This document shows positions 1-8,599 of a stretch of 64,000 nucleotides of DNA, one piece after another. The translations under genes and the position numbers were made by a program. Origin of the DNA: Nocardia asteroides (GTDB taxonomy: Bacteria; Actinomycetota; Actinomycetes; Mycobacteriales; Mycobacteriaceae). How positions within the stretch are numbered: the stretch's first letter is position 1; every line of letters starts with the position of its first letter. The DNA lies in the NCBI RefSeq assembly GCF_021183625.1, contig NZ_CP089214.1:4030001-4094000 (forward strand), read 5' to 3'. The notes beneath the pieces are model-generated. The model was not told where the DNA came from. It searched no databases and saw only the letters and a program-made list of their open reading frames with translations.

Positions 1-12
1 ACCGTCGTTCTC

Positions 13-1851
13 CTATCCGCTGACGACCGGAATCGGTACCGCGTCGATCAGCGCGCGGGTGTACTCGTGCTTCGGGTCAGCGAAGATCTGTTCCGCGGGC
101 CCGGCTTCGACGATCTTGCCGCGGTACATGACCGCGATGTCGTGCGCCAGATTGCGGACGACCGAGAGGTCGTGCGAGACGAAGAGGTAGGAGAGCCGGT
201 GCTCGGCCTGCAGCGCGCGCAGCAGGTTCAGCACGCCCGCCTGGATGGAGACGTCCAGCGAGGAGACCGGCTCGTCCAGTACCAGGAGCTTGGGCGCGAG
301 CGCGAGCGCCCGCGCGATGCTGATCCGCTGCTTCTGCCCGCCGGAGAAGTCGGCCGGGTAGCGCTCCGCGTGCTCCGGTCGCAGCCCGACCTGGGCGAGC
401 AGCTCCGGCACCCGGCGGGCGATCTCGGCGCGCGGCCGCCGGTCGATGCGCAGCGGCTCGGCGATGGCGTCGAAGACCGGGAGCCGCGGGTCCAGCGACG
501 CGGTTGGGTCCTGGAACACGATCTGCATGGCCCGGCGCAGCTCCCGCCTGCGCTCGCCGGTGAGCGCCGCGACATCGGTGCCGAGGATCTCGATCCGGCC
601 CTCCTGCGGCCTGGCCAGATCCAGGATCTGGGTCAGCGTCGTCGACTTGCCCGACCCGGACTCGCCGACCAGCGCCAGCGTGCGGCCCTCGCGCACCTCC
701 AGGTCGATCCCGTCGACCGCGCGGACCTCGCCCTTCTTCCGTTTGAAGACCAGCCCCGAGGTCAGCGGGAAGGTCTTGACCAGCCCCGAGACCCGCAGCA
801 CCACATCCGGTTTCGTGACTGCGACGGGCTCCGGCGGCGCCTCGATCTCGGCCCGGTAGGCGCCGAAGAGGTCGCCGGAGCCGACCTCGCCGGTGCGGAT
901 GCAGGCGGCGCGGTGCGCGGGCGCGACCTCGGCCAGCGGCGGCTCGGCGGCCAGGCACCCGTCCACCGCGACCGGGCAGCGCGGGGCGAACGAGCAGCCG
1001 GGTGGCAGCGCGTGCATGGCGGGCGGGGCGCCGACGATCGGGATGAGCGGCCTGCGTGCCGGGCCGTCCATGCGCGGGATGGAGCCGAGCAGCCCCACCG
1101 TGTACGGCATCCGCGGCACGCCGAAGAGCTCGCCCGCGCTCGCCGTCTCCACGATCCGGCCCGCGTACATGACCGCGACCCGGTCGGCGAGGGTGGCGGC
1201 GATCCCCATGTCGTGGGTGATCATCACGACGCCGGCGCCGGTGATGTCGCGCGCCTTGCGCAGCAGCCCGAGGATCTGCTGCTGCACCGTGACGTCGAGC
1301 GCGGTGGTCGGCTCGTCGCAGATGATCAGCGCCGGGTCGTTGGCGATGGCCATGGCGATCACCACGCGCTGCCGCATGCCGCCGGAGAACTCGTGCGGGA
1401 AGGCCTTGGCGCGCAGCTCCGGCTCCGGGATGCCGACCAGGTCGAGCAGCTCGACCGCGCGCTTCGCCGCCGCGGCCTTGCCCATCTTCCCGTGCGCGAG
1501 CAGCGCCTCCGCGATCTGCTCGCCCACCCGGTAGACCGGGGTGAGCGCGGAGAGCGGGTCCTGGAAGACCATGCTCACGGTGCTGCCGCGCAGCTTGGAG
1601 AGTTCGCGGTCGCCGAGGCCGAGCAGCTCCCTGCCGCGCAGCCGGATCGAGCCGCTCACCCGCGCCTGGTCCGGCAGCAGCCCCATGACGGCCAGCGACG
1701 AGACCGACTTGCCCGAGCCGGATTCGCCGACGATGGCGAGGACTTCGCCGTCGGAGACGGTGTAATCCACCCCCCGCACCGCATCGATGCGCCCCTCTTC
1801 GCCCGGGAAAGAAACCCGCAGGTCACGAACTTCCAACAGCGGATCGGTCAC
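13..1851 (-). CDS. oppD: Oligopeptide ABC transporter, dual ATP-binding subunit OppD
   Basis: Fused pair of ABC ATPases that would energise peptide import at the inner face of the membrane. The 612-residue protein has two complete nucleotide-binding domains (about 1-320 and 345-605), each with a Walker A GESGSGKS (first at residues 42-49) and an ABC signature (FSGGMRQRV and FSGGQKQRI). After the first domain comes the Cys-containing CSFAPRCPVA segment typical of peptide-transporter ATPases. The start is GTG 1851, which overlaps the oppC stop as GTGA; the longer upstream reading has no support. As I recall, M. tuberculosis OppD is also a dual ATPase of about 612 residues. There the order is oppB-C-D-A, so the binding protein would lie just left of the window. 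Confidence 0.9.
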   Translation of the reverse strand: MTDPLLEVRDLRVSFPGEEGRIDAVRGVDYTVSDGEVLAIVGESGSGKSVSSLAVMGLLPDQARVSGSIRLRGRELLGLGDRELSKLRGSTVSMVFQDPLSALTPVYRVGEQIAEALLAHGKMGKAAAAKRAVELLDLVGIPEPELRAKAFPHEFSGGMRQRVVIAMAIANDPALIICDEPTTALDVTVQQQILGLLRKARDITGAGVVMITHDMGIAATLADRVAVMYAGRIVETASAGELFGVPRMPYTVGLLGSIPRMDGPARRPLIPIVGAPPAMHALPPGCSFAPRCPVAVDGCLAAEPPLAEVAPAHRAACIRTGEVGSGDLFGAYRAEIEAPPEPVAVTKPDVVLRVSGLVKTFPLTSGLVFKRKKGEVRAVDGIDLEVREGRTLALVGESGSGKSTTLTQILDLARPQEGRIEILGTDVAALTGERRRELRRAMQIVFQDPTASLDPRLPVFDAIAEPLRIDRRPRAEIARRVPELLAQVGLRPEHAERYPADFSGGQKQRISIARALALAPKLLVLDEPVSSLDVSIQAGVLNLLRALQAEHRLSYLFVSHDLSVVRNLAHDIAVMYRGKIVEAGPAEQIFADPKHEYTRALIDAVPIPVVSG

Positions 1852-2774
1852 GACTTCTTCTCCGACTTCTTGGACCGAGCCCGCGCGGCACCGGGATCGA
1901 AGGCATCGCGCAGACCGTCGCCGACCAGGTTGGCGCAGAGCACGACGAGGATCAGCAGCCCGCCTGCGAAGAGGAACAGCCACGGGAAGGTGAGCGCGGA
2001 GCGGGTGCCGTCGGCGATCAGCGAGCCGAGCGAGACGTCCGGCTTCTGCACGCCGAAGCCGAGGAAGCTGAGCCCGGTCTCGGCCATGATCGCCGCGCCG
2101 ACGCTGAGCGTGGTGTCGATGATCAGGATCGAGGCGATGTTCGGCACGATGTGGCTGATGATCACGGTCCAGGTCGATGCCCCCATGTACCGTGCGGCCC
2201 TGACGAATTCGCGATCACGCAGGCTCAGCGTGAGCCCGCGCACGATGCGCGCGCTGATCATCCAGCTGAAGACCGCGAGCAACACGATGAGCAGCGCGAT
2301 CGAGCCGCTGCCCTTGGTGCGCGGCGCGAAGATCGCGATGATGATGAAGCTCGGCACCACGAGCAGCAGGTCGACGAACCACATGATGGCCCGGTCGGTC
2401 CAGCCGCCGAGCAGCCCGGCCATCGCCCCCGCGATGGCCGCGATGGCGGTGCTGAAGAGGGCGACGCAGATGCCGATGATGAGCGATTTCTGCAGCCCGC
2501 GCATGGTCTGCGCGAGCACGTCCTGGCCGATCGCGTTGGTGCCGAAGGGATGGCTCGGGCTCGGCGGCTTCTGCAGCGCGGTGTAATCCAGCTGCTGGTA
2601 GTCCCACTTCAGCAGCGGTGGCAGCGCGAAACTCGCGATCACCATGAGGATCAGCACGACCCCGCCGACAACGGCGGGCTTGTTCCGCAGGAAGCGCCGC
2701 AGCACCAGCTTCTTGCGCCCGGCCGCGGCGGTCGGCTCCGGCGCGCCCTGGACGATGAGCTCGGCTTCGGTCAT
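1848..2774 (-). CDS. oppC: Oligopeptide ABC transporter permease OppC
   Basis: Inner-membrane permease subunit of 308 residues. It starts with a charged N-terminus, then the FLRNKPAVVGG segment found at the start of OppC-type proteins, about six membrane helices, and the cytoplasmic coupling (EAA-like) loop around the stretch REFVRAARYMGAS. The sequence closely resembles my memory of mycobacterial OppC. The start is ATG 2774, overlapping the oppB stop as ATGA, and the gene overlaps oppD at its own stop. This gives a tightly coupled oppB-oppC-oppD operon. The transported peptide cannot be read from sequence. Confidence 0.9.
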   Translation of the reverse strand: MTEAELIVQGAPEPTAAAGRKKLVLRRFLRNKPAVVGGVVLILMVIASFALPPLLKWDYQQLDYTALQKPPSPSHPFGTNAIGQDVLAQTMRGLQKSLIIGICVALFSTAIAAIAGAMAGLLGGWTDRAIMWFVDLLLVVPSFIIIAIFAPRTKGSGSIALLIVLLAVFSWMISARIVRGLTLSLRDREFVRAARYMGASTWTVIISHIVPNIASILIIDTTLSVGAAIMAETGLSFLGFGVQKPDVSLGSLIADGTRSALTFPWLFLFAGGLLILVVLCANLVGDGLRDAFDPGAARARSKKSEKKS

Positions 2775-3748
2775 CCCACACGCACCCTTGGATCGAGAAC
2801 GGCGTACACGACGTCGGAGAGCAGCCCGGAGATCAGCACGACCAGCCCGGCGAAGGCGGTCACCGTCACCACCACGTAGAGATCCTGGGCATTGATCGAA
2901 TCGATCAGCCACTCGCCCATGCCGTGCCAGCCGAAGATCTTCTCGGTGAAGGCGGCGCCGGTGATGAGCCCGCCGAAGCTGTAGGCGAAGAGCGTCGCCA
3001 TCGGGATCAGCGCGGTGCGCAGCCCGTGTTTGTAGAGCGCGTGGCTGCGCGTGAGCCCCTTGGCCCGCGCGGTCCTGATGAAATCGCTCTGCAGCACGTC
3101 GAGCATGGCATTGCGCTGGTAGCGGCTGTATCCGGCCATGCCGCCGAGTGCCAGCGCGAGCGTCGGCAGCACCAGGTGCTGTACCCGGTCGAGCAGCTGC
3201 GGGCCGAACCCGACGATGGCGTTCGCCGAGGTCTCGCCGGTGTAGAGGAAGATCTGCGTGCCGGTGACGCTATTGACCTGCAGCGCACCGTACTTCAGCA
3301 GCGTCGCGAGCAGGAAGATCGGCGTGCTGAGGATGAGCAGCGAGACGATCGTGGTGAAGTAGTCGCTGAACCGGTACTGCCGGATCGCCCCCGCCGCGCC
3401 GATCAGCACGCCGAGCACGGTGCCGATGATCGAGCCGATAATCAGCAGCCGCAGGCTGACCAGCACCCGGCGGCCCAGCTCCGCGCTCACCGGCTGCCCG
3501 GTCAGGGTGGTGCCGAAATCGCCGTGCGCCACACCTGCCACCCAGACGAGGTAGCGCTCCGGAATCGGGTCGTTCAGGTGGAGTTCCTCGGCCTTGGCGT
3601 CGATCACCGACTGTGGCGGCCGCGGATTGCGCTGCTCCAGGCTGTCCAGCGGGCGGAAGGTCAGCGAGGCGAGGCTGAAGGTGAGGAACGACGCGAGCAG
3701 CAGCAGCACGACGTAGTTCAGCGCGCGGCGGAGCAGAAAGCCCGTCAT
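2771..3748 (-). CDS. oppB: Oligopeptide ABC transporter permease OppB
   Basis: First gene of the peptide-transporter operon, 325 residues, the same length I recall for mycobacterial OppB. It has an N-terminal membrane helix, a periplasmic segment with the NPRPPQSVIDAKAEEL region characteristic of DppB/OppB permeases, then about five more helices and the coupling motif around FIRTARAKGLTRS. ATG 3748 is preceded by a GGGGAC ribosome-binding site. A good -10 hexamer lies upstream, next to a perfect palindrome (see the promoter entry). No substrate-binding protein precedes it. Confidence 0.9.
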   Translation of the reverse strand: MTGFLLRRALNYVVLLLLASFLTFSLASLTFRPLDSLEQRNPRPPQSVIDAKAEELHLNDPIPERYLVWVAGVAHGDFGTTLTGQPVSAELGRRVLVSLRLLIIGSIIGTVLGVLIGAAGAIRQYRFSDYFTTIVSLLILSTPIFLLATLLKYGALQVNSVTGTQIFLYTGETSANAIVGFGPQLLDRVQHLVLPTLALALGGMAGYSRYQRNAMLDVLQSDFIRTARAKGLTRSHALYKHGLRTALIPMATLFAYSFGGLITGAAFTEKIFGWHGMGEWLIDSINAQDLYVVVTVTAFAGLVVLISGLLSDVVYAVLDPRVRVG

Positions 3749-3789
3749 CGGTCCCCTGGGTCACTCGTCGGCCGGATGTTGATCCCCGC

Positions 3790-3817
3790 ATCATAGGGAC
3801 GGCGGTACCGGTACCGC
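3790..3817 (-). promoter_or_regulatory. oppB promoter with perfect 16-bp palindrome
   Basis: On the minus strand TATGAT (3795-3790) is a near-consensus -10 hexamer ahead of oppB. A perfect palindrome, GCGGTACCGGTACCGC at 3802-3817, occupies the spacer and -35 region. That is where a dimeric repressor would block initiation. The regulator is unknown. Confidence 0.5.
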
Positions 3818-3867
3818 ATGCCGTGTATCGGCGACCCCGGCTCCGCGCGATCCGGCAGGATGGGTGG

Positions 3868-4698
3868 GTGACCCGTCTGCACCTACCCAAGCCCGAGCTG
3901 GTGGCCTCCGATGTGGACGGCACGCTGATCGACCGCGACGAGCGGGTGACGCCGCGGACGAAGGCGGCCGTCGGCGCCGTCGTCGCCGACGGCGTGCCGT
4001 TCGTGCTCGCCACCGGCCGCCCGCCGCGCTGGGTGCACCCGGTGCTCGACGGCCTCGGCTTCGCGCCGCTCTGCGTCTGCGGCAACGGCGCCGTCGTCTA
4101 CGACAGCGCCGCCGACCGGGTGCTGATCAGCCGCACCCTCGACGTCGAGACGCTGGCCTGGCTCGCCGACGTCGCGGAGCGGGCGCTGCCCGGCTGCGGC
4201 CTCGCCACCGAGCGGGTCGGGGAGAGCGCGCACGACGCGGTGACCCCGCAGTTCGTCAGCACCCCGTCGTACGAGCACGCCTGGCTCAACCCGGACGACA
4301 CCGCGGTGGCGCGCACCGAGGTGATCGACACCCCCGCCATCAAGATGCTGATCCGGCTGGTCGGCGCGCGCAGCGGGGATATGCGGGCGGCGCTCGCCGC
4401 CGAGGTCGGCGCCGCCGTCGACATCACCTACTCCACCGACAACGGGCTGATCGAGCTCTCCGCGCCCGGCGTGACGAAGGCGTCCGGGCTGGCCGCGGTG
4501 GCCGAGCTGCTCGGCGTGGCGGCGGCGTCGGCGATCGCCTTCGGCGACATGCCCAACGACGTCCCGATGCTGAGCATGGTCGGGCACGGCGTCGCCATGG
4601 GGAACGCGCACCCCGAGGCGCTGGCCGCCGCCGACGAGGTCACCGGGACCAACTCCGACGACGGCGTCGCCCGCGTGCTCGAGCGCTGGTGGAGCTGA
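3868..4698 (+). CDS. HAD-superfamily hydrolase, Cof type
   Basis: Predicted Mg-dependent phosphatase of 276 residues. It has the HAD motif I DVDGTLID (nucleophile Asp15, acid/base Asp17), a Cof-type C2 cap domain in the middle, and the C-terminal metal-binding motif GDMPNDVPML. These are features of the sugar-phosphate/nucleotide phosphatase branch (Cof/YbjI-like). The start GTG 3868 has an AGGA ribosome site 7 nt upstream. In mycobacteria a similar Cof-type hydrolase (Rv3813c) lies near the glf-ubiA cluster, so the placement is syntenic. It is convergent with the amidase across a strong hairpin. The substrate is unknown. Confidence 0.85.
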   Translation: MTRLHLPKPELVASDVDGTLIDRDERVTPRTKAAVGAVVADGVPFVLATGRPPRWVHPVLDGLGFAPLCVCGNGAVVYDSAADRVLISRTLDVETLAWLADVAERALPGCGLATERVGESAHDAVTPQFVSTPSYEHAWLNPDDTAVARTEVIDTPAIKMLIRLVGARSGDMRAALAAEVGAAVDITYSTDNGLIELSAPGVTKASGLAAVAELLGVAAASAIAFGDMPNDVPMLSMVGHGVAMGNAHPEALAAADEVTGTNSDDGVARVLERWWS

Positions 4699-4727
4699 CC
4701 CCGGCCGGGTCCCTCGACCGGCCGGGG
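4699..4727. terminator. Bidirectional terminator hairpin
   Basis: A perfect 10-bp stem, CCCCGGCCGG (4699-4708) with CCGGCCGGGG (4718-4727), and a 9-nt loop. It fills the gap between the convergent HAD hydrolase and amidase genes. There is no T-tract, as is common in high-GC actinomycetes. Confidence 0.6.
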
Positions 4728-4735
4728 CCAGGTTC

Positions 4736-6673
4736 TCAGCCCGCCGGAGCGGGGGCGGGCGCGGGGATCGGCGCGGCGGCCGGGTTCTTCCGCATCTCTT
4801 CCTGGTACGTGTCGTTGTAGGTCTTCCAGATCGTGGTCACGATCCCGGTGATCTGGTTCAGGATCAGCGACCCGTGCTGGAAGTCGGCGCGCAGCCCGTC
4901 CGGCACCGGGTAGGAGTTGGCCAGCGGCAGCCCGAGCACCCCGGCGTCGGCCCCGAGCTGCAGGAACCGGTCCAGGATCGCGCCGAGCACCTCGACCACC
5001 CGGCCGTTCGGCGCGGTGTAGACGTAGCCGTTGGTGAAGCGGGCGAACTGCTGGCCCTGGGACGCGGGCAGCGGCTCGGAGACGGCGTCGCCGAGCGGGC
5101 TCGCCGCCCCGCCCTTCTCCGCGTAGTACCTGGCGATGATGTTGTCGTTCACCCGCTGCAGCAGCCGCCCGGTCAGGGTGGCGAGCGCGTTGAGATCGGC
5201 ACTGCCACCGCCGGGCGGCGCGCTCATCCCCGGCCCGCCCGCGGCGATGTCGCGGATCCGGTCCATCAGCGCGTAGGCGGCGTCGCCCGGGCAGGTGGTG
5301 TTGCCGACGTCGCGGTGCGCGAAGACGATCGGCAGCGCGACCTCCTCGCCCTCGGCGTACGGGGTGTACTCGGTGCCCTCGGAGTACATGAGGGTCTCGC
5401 CCAACGGGTCGAGCCCGGCGATCCTGGTGCGCCAGCCCACGTACTGCCCGACGGCGTTGATCGCCACGCTGGTCGGCGCCTCCGCCTCGTGGTTGCCCAT
5501 CAGCGCGACCCCGGCGGTGTTCTCGTTGAACCCGCCCGCGTGCGCGCCCTGCACCGGCCGGTCCAGCCCGCCGAACCGGCCCTCGAAGATCTGCCCGTAC
5601 TTGTCGACCAGGGCGTTGTAGCCGATGTCGCACCAGTCCAGCGTCTGCGCGTGGTAGGCGTAGATCGCCCGCACGATGCCTGCCGACTCCGCCTTCGTGT
5701 AGTCGTTGCGGCCCGCCGTGTGGTGCACGGTGACGCCGCCGAGCGAATCGTCGTAGGTGGGCTCCAGGCAGCGGATGGACTCGTCCGCGCCCCACTGCGC
5801 CCGGCTGATCACCCGCGGCCCGCCGTCCGGCAGCGCGCCGGCGATCTCGCTCAGCTCGCCGTCGATATCGGCGCGGCCCGGGTCGATGAGCACGGCGGTG
5901 AGGTCGGGGACGCCGTGCGCGGGGTCGACCTGCTCGGCGATCGGGGCGATCGACGGGCCAGGCGCAGCCGCCCTGGTGACCAGCACCTGCACCGCGTTGG
6001 TGCTGCCGACGTAGACCGGCTCGGTGCCGTCGACCCGGGGCGGGGCGCTGTGGTCGGAGGCGCCGGTATCCACCGGCTCGGCGGTGAACCACGGGCCCCA
6101 GCTGCCGTCCGGCGCCGCGGCGCGGACCAGGGCGTCGGTGCCTGCCAGGTCGGCGGCGGTCAGCGCGACCATGCTGAACGGCTGGTCCCTGGTGATCTGC
6201 TTGACGCCGGCGCCGACCAGGTCCGCGTACTGGGCGGGCAGCGCGCCCGGGGTGAGCGCGGGGGTGGCCGGGGTGGTGCCCGGCTCCAGCCGGGCGGGGT
6301 CGGCGATGAATCGGGTGCTGCCCAGCCTCGGCAGCGGGACCTGCGAGGGCAGCGCGACCCCAGGCGGCGCCGGGATGCCGGGGGGGACCGGGACCGATTC
6401 CGGCAGCGGGAGCATGCGCAGGTCGGACAGCCGCAGATCGGGCAGGTCGAGCCCGGTCAGCTCGTCCAGCGGGAGGATCACGTCGGGGACGGCGCTGAGC
6501 GCCGCCTCGGCCAGCCGGGCGGGGATCGCGGCGAGCTCGCTCTCGTTCGCTGCGTCGTAGCGGGTGGAATCACTCTGGGTGAACGTCGCGAGGGGAGCTG
6601 CCACCGCCAGGATCGCCACAACCGGGAGAACGTAGGAGCGTTTCGGTTTGCGAGAGGGCACGAGCGTCTCCAA
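4736..6673 (-). CDS. Secreted N-acetylmuramoyl-L-alanine amidase, PGRP domain with LGFP repeats
   Basis: Exported peptidoglycan hydrolase of 645 residues. A signal peptide (residues 1-32, basic start then a hydrophobic AVAAPLATF core) leads into a Pro-rich low-complexity stretch and a PGRP/amidase_2 domain at about 280-480. Zinc ligands are visible as the first His in VHHTAG and the His and Cys in AHRDVGNTTCPGD. The C-terminal 130 residues carry LGFP-like repeats (for example GGAASPLGDAV, GVLGLPLANSYPVPDG), thought to anchor proteins in the mycolyl-arabinogalactan layer, and end in an Ala/Pro tail. It matches the conserved secreted amidase Rv3811 found near glf in mycobacteria. It is divergent from the SpoIID-domain gene. 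Confidence 0.88.
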   Translation of the reverse strand: METLVPSRKPKRSYVLPVVAILAVAAPLATFTQSDSTRYDAANESELAAIPARLAEAALSAVPDVILPLDELTGLDLPDLRLSDLRMLPLPESVPVPPGIPAPPGVALPSQVPLPRLGSTRFIADPARLEPGTTPATPALTPGALPAQYADLVGAGVKQITRDQPFSMVALTAADLAGTDALVRAAAPDGSWGPWFTAEPVDTGASDHSAPPRVDGTEPVYVGSTNAVQVLVTRAAAPGPSIAPIAEQVDPAHGVPDLTAVLIDPGRADIDGELSEIAGALPDGGPRVISRAQWGADESIRCLEPTYDDSLGGVTVHHTAGRNDYTKAESAGIVRAIYAYHAQTLDWCDIGYNALVDKYGQIFEGRFGGLDRPVQGAHAGGFNENTAGVALMGNHEAEAPTSVAINAVGQYVGWRTRIAGLDPLGETLMYSEGTEYTPYAEGEEVALPIVFAHRDVGNTTCPGDAAYALMDRIRDIAAGGPGMSAPPGGGSADLNALATLTGRLLQRVNDNIIARYYAEKGGAASPLGDAVSEPLPASQGQQFARFTNGYVYTAPNGRVVEVLGAILDRFLQLGADAGVLGLPLANSYPVPDGLRADFQHGSLILNQITGIVTTIWKTYNDTYQEEMRKNPAAAPIPAPAPAPAG

Positions 6674-6734
6674 TCAGGTGGAACGGTGGATCAAGCTGCG
6701 CGATTCGGGGGCTTGCGTGTCAGACGGTTCTGCT

Positions 6735-6781
6735 ATCACACTAGTCACTATTGTCACATATCTAAACCTCTGGTCGAGGTT
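6735..6781. promoter_or_regulatory. Divergent control region with three 9-bp-phased RTCAC repeats
   Basis: The amidase and SpoIID genes diverge across an AT-rich stretch. ATCAC (6735), GTCAC (6744) and GTCAC (6753) are direct repeats spaced exactly 9 bp, followed by the inverted repeat AACCTC-tggtc-GAGGTT (6765-6781). Phased direct repeats suit an OmpR-type response regulator; the identity is inference. Confidence 0.4.
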
Positions 6782-6855
6782 GAGGTGATTGCTCGAATGT
6801 AGCCTCCGTCTTGCTCGTACGGAAGCTACGACATGCCGTTCGAAGGGAGTTCGTC

Positions 6856-8085
6856 GTGCAGCGAATCCATCGGCGCCGGGGGCGGCGCGGCAGCCGAACC
6901 CCGGACCCGGCGCTAGCCCCGCGGCGGCTGCTGCTCGCCTGCGGCGCGCTCGCCGCCTGCGCGCTCGCGGTCGCCTTCGCCTGGCCGGGCGCCCCCTACC
7001 GCCCGACCACCGGCGACGGCCACGGCCGCGGCCTGAGCCAGCACGGCGCCTTCGAGAGCGCGCAGGACGGCTGGGACGCCGAGCGGATCCTAGCGCACTA
7101 CTACCCGGGCGCCGAACTCGGCCGAATCGGTCCGACCCTGCTCCGGGTCCGGCTGCAGACGCAGGACGACTCCTCGCTCGACGCCTATGCCGACGCAGGC
7201 GCCATCGTGGCGGGCCGCGCCCTCGAGCCCGGGCAGGTCGCGCACCTCACCCCGCTGCCGGACGGCGGCGCGAACGTCCTGGTCACGCTCGGCTGCGACG
7301 GCGAGGTGGTCTGGCAGGGCGCCACCGACGACCCGTGGGTCTACCCCATCGATCTGGGCCCGAACCGGCCGCCCGCCGAGCACCTGAAGCTCTGCGGCGG
7401 CACCGGGTACCGCGGCGCGCTCGGCGTCGCGCTGGAGGAGGGCTCGGCGCGCACCGTCAACGAGGTGGACGTCGAGGACTACCTGCTCGGCGTCGTCCCG
7501 ACCGAGATGCAGGCCAACTGGGCGGACAAGGGCGCGGGCGAGGCGCTGCGCGCGCAGGCCGTCGCGGCGCGGTCGTACGCGCTCGCCGAGCAGCGCTACG
7601 ACTACGCGCAGACCTGCGACAGCACCGACTGCCAGGTGTACCCCGGCACCGAGCGGGAGGACCCGCGCACCACGGCCGCCGTCGCCGCCACCGCCGGAAC
7701 CGTCCTGCTGCGCGACGGCCACCTGCTGCGCTCGGAGTACTCCGCCGCCCCCGACGGCGGCGAGCCCGCCGACATCGACACCTTCGAGATCGGTCCGCTC
7801 CCCGCCGACCTACCCCCCAACCCGTACCTGCGCCCCGAGCCGGTCCCGCAGGACCAGCGGGTGGACACCGGCACCGAGGGTCCGACCGTCATCCAGGTCG
7901 AGTACCAGCGGATCGGCGGCCCCCACAGCGCCGTCGGCACCCCCGTCGGCCCCGAACTCGACCTCCCCCTCGGCGCCGGCACCTACCAGCTCTTCGCCAA
8001 CGGCGTGATCGTCGCGACCGACACCCTCGGCGCCCAGGTGGTCGACTTCGACACCCTGCTCTCGATGATCCCCGAGAACCCCTGA
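6856..8085 (+). CDS. Secreted SpoIID/LytB-domain protein
   Basis: Predicted exported cell-wall protein of 409 residues. A basic N-terminus followed by one hydrophobic segment (about residues 28-48, LLLACGALAACALAVAFAW) looks like a signal peptide or anchor. The DGHGRGLSQHGAFE motif and the later VEDYLLGVVPTEMQANW...AQAVAARSYAL block are hallmarks of SpoIID/LytB proteins, which include lytic enzymes acting on denuded glycan strands and amidase enhancers. GTG 6856 is chosen because GGGAG lies 7 nt upstream; a TTG at 6811 would add 15 unlikely residues. Its position divergent from a PGRP amidase suggests a shared role in peptidoglycan turnover. Confidence 0.85.
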   Translation: MQRIHRRRGRRGSRTPDPALAPRRLLLACGALAACALAVAFAWPGAPYRPTTGDGHGRGLSQHGAFESAQDGWDAERILAHYYPGAELGRIGPTLLRVRLQTQDDSSLDAYADAGAIVAGRALEPGQVAHLTPLPDGGANVLVTLGCDGEVVWQGATDDPWVYPIDLGPNRPPAEHLKLCGGTGYRGALGVALEEGSARTVNEVDVEDYLLGVVPTEMQANWADKGAGEALRAQAVAARSYALAEQRYDYAQTCDSTDCQVYPGTEREDPRTTAAVAATAGTVLLRDGHLLRSEYSAAPDGGEPADIDTFEIGPLPADLPPNPYLRPEPVPQDQRVDTGTEGPTVIQVEYQRIGGPHSAVGTPVGPELDLPLGAGTYQLFANGVIVATDTLGAQVVDFDTLLSMIPENP

Positions 8086-8161
8086 GCTCGACGCCGCGTC
8101 ACCGTTCGACAAGCACCCGGGCCAGGCCCTGCTGGTTCGCCGCAGGGACGCGGAGGACCTG

Positions 8162-8599
8162 GTGCTCACCACGGCCGCCAGGGCCGAGCTGGAACAGACC
8201 GCGGCGTCGGTGACCACTCGGATGTTCGTCGCGCTCATGCAGCGGGATGCGGGCGTCCGTGAACTGGTCACCGACGTGCTGCCCGAGGTGTTCCCCTGGG
8301 TCGCGTTCCTGTCCACCGACGAGGTGCTCGAGTTCGTGCTCGAGCTGGTCACGACCATGCGTGCGGCCGATTCGCTGCACAACCCGGCCCCGGTCGTGCA
8401 GGTCATCCAGAGCTGGCGGCACACCGCCGAAGTGCTGGCCGACCCCGAACTGGCCGCCGTCCTCACCGCCGATTCCGACCTCGACCTATCCACCAGCCTG
8501 GCTCCTCGTGAGACTCAGGCTCGGGAGTCTTCCTTTCAGGGCGCAACCCACTTCCATGGCCGCAGGCCCCGGTGCCCACGTAGGCAGGCCAGCCGGTAG
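8162..8599 (+). pseudogene. Truncated Phd-like (prevent-host-death) antitoxin-family remnant
   Basis: The reading frame is open from about 8066 and encodes SPFDKHPGQALLVRRRDAEDLVLTT..., which resembles a family of roughly 120-residue actinomycete proteins annotated as prevent-host-death antitoxins. No ATG or GTG exists at the expected N-terminus; the first usable start, GTG 8162, lies after about 30 conserved-looking residues. Similarity seems to end near 8495 and the last 35 residues (REDGE-poor, Arg-rich) look like read-through. I call it a gene that lost its start and tail. The family assignment is from memory of similar sequences, and a short functional ORF cannot be excluded. Confidence 0.45.

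Noticed and set aside
67..2586. Very long open frame on plus opposite the opp genes (839 codons)
   Set aside because: GC-rich shadow of oppD/oppC; Arg/Asp-rich with no domain, and the minus strand encodes clear ABC transporter proteins.
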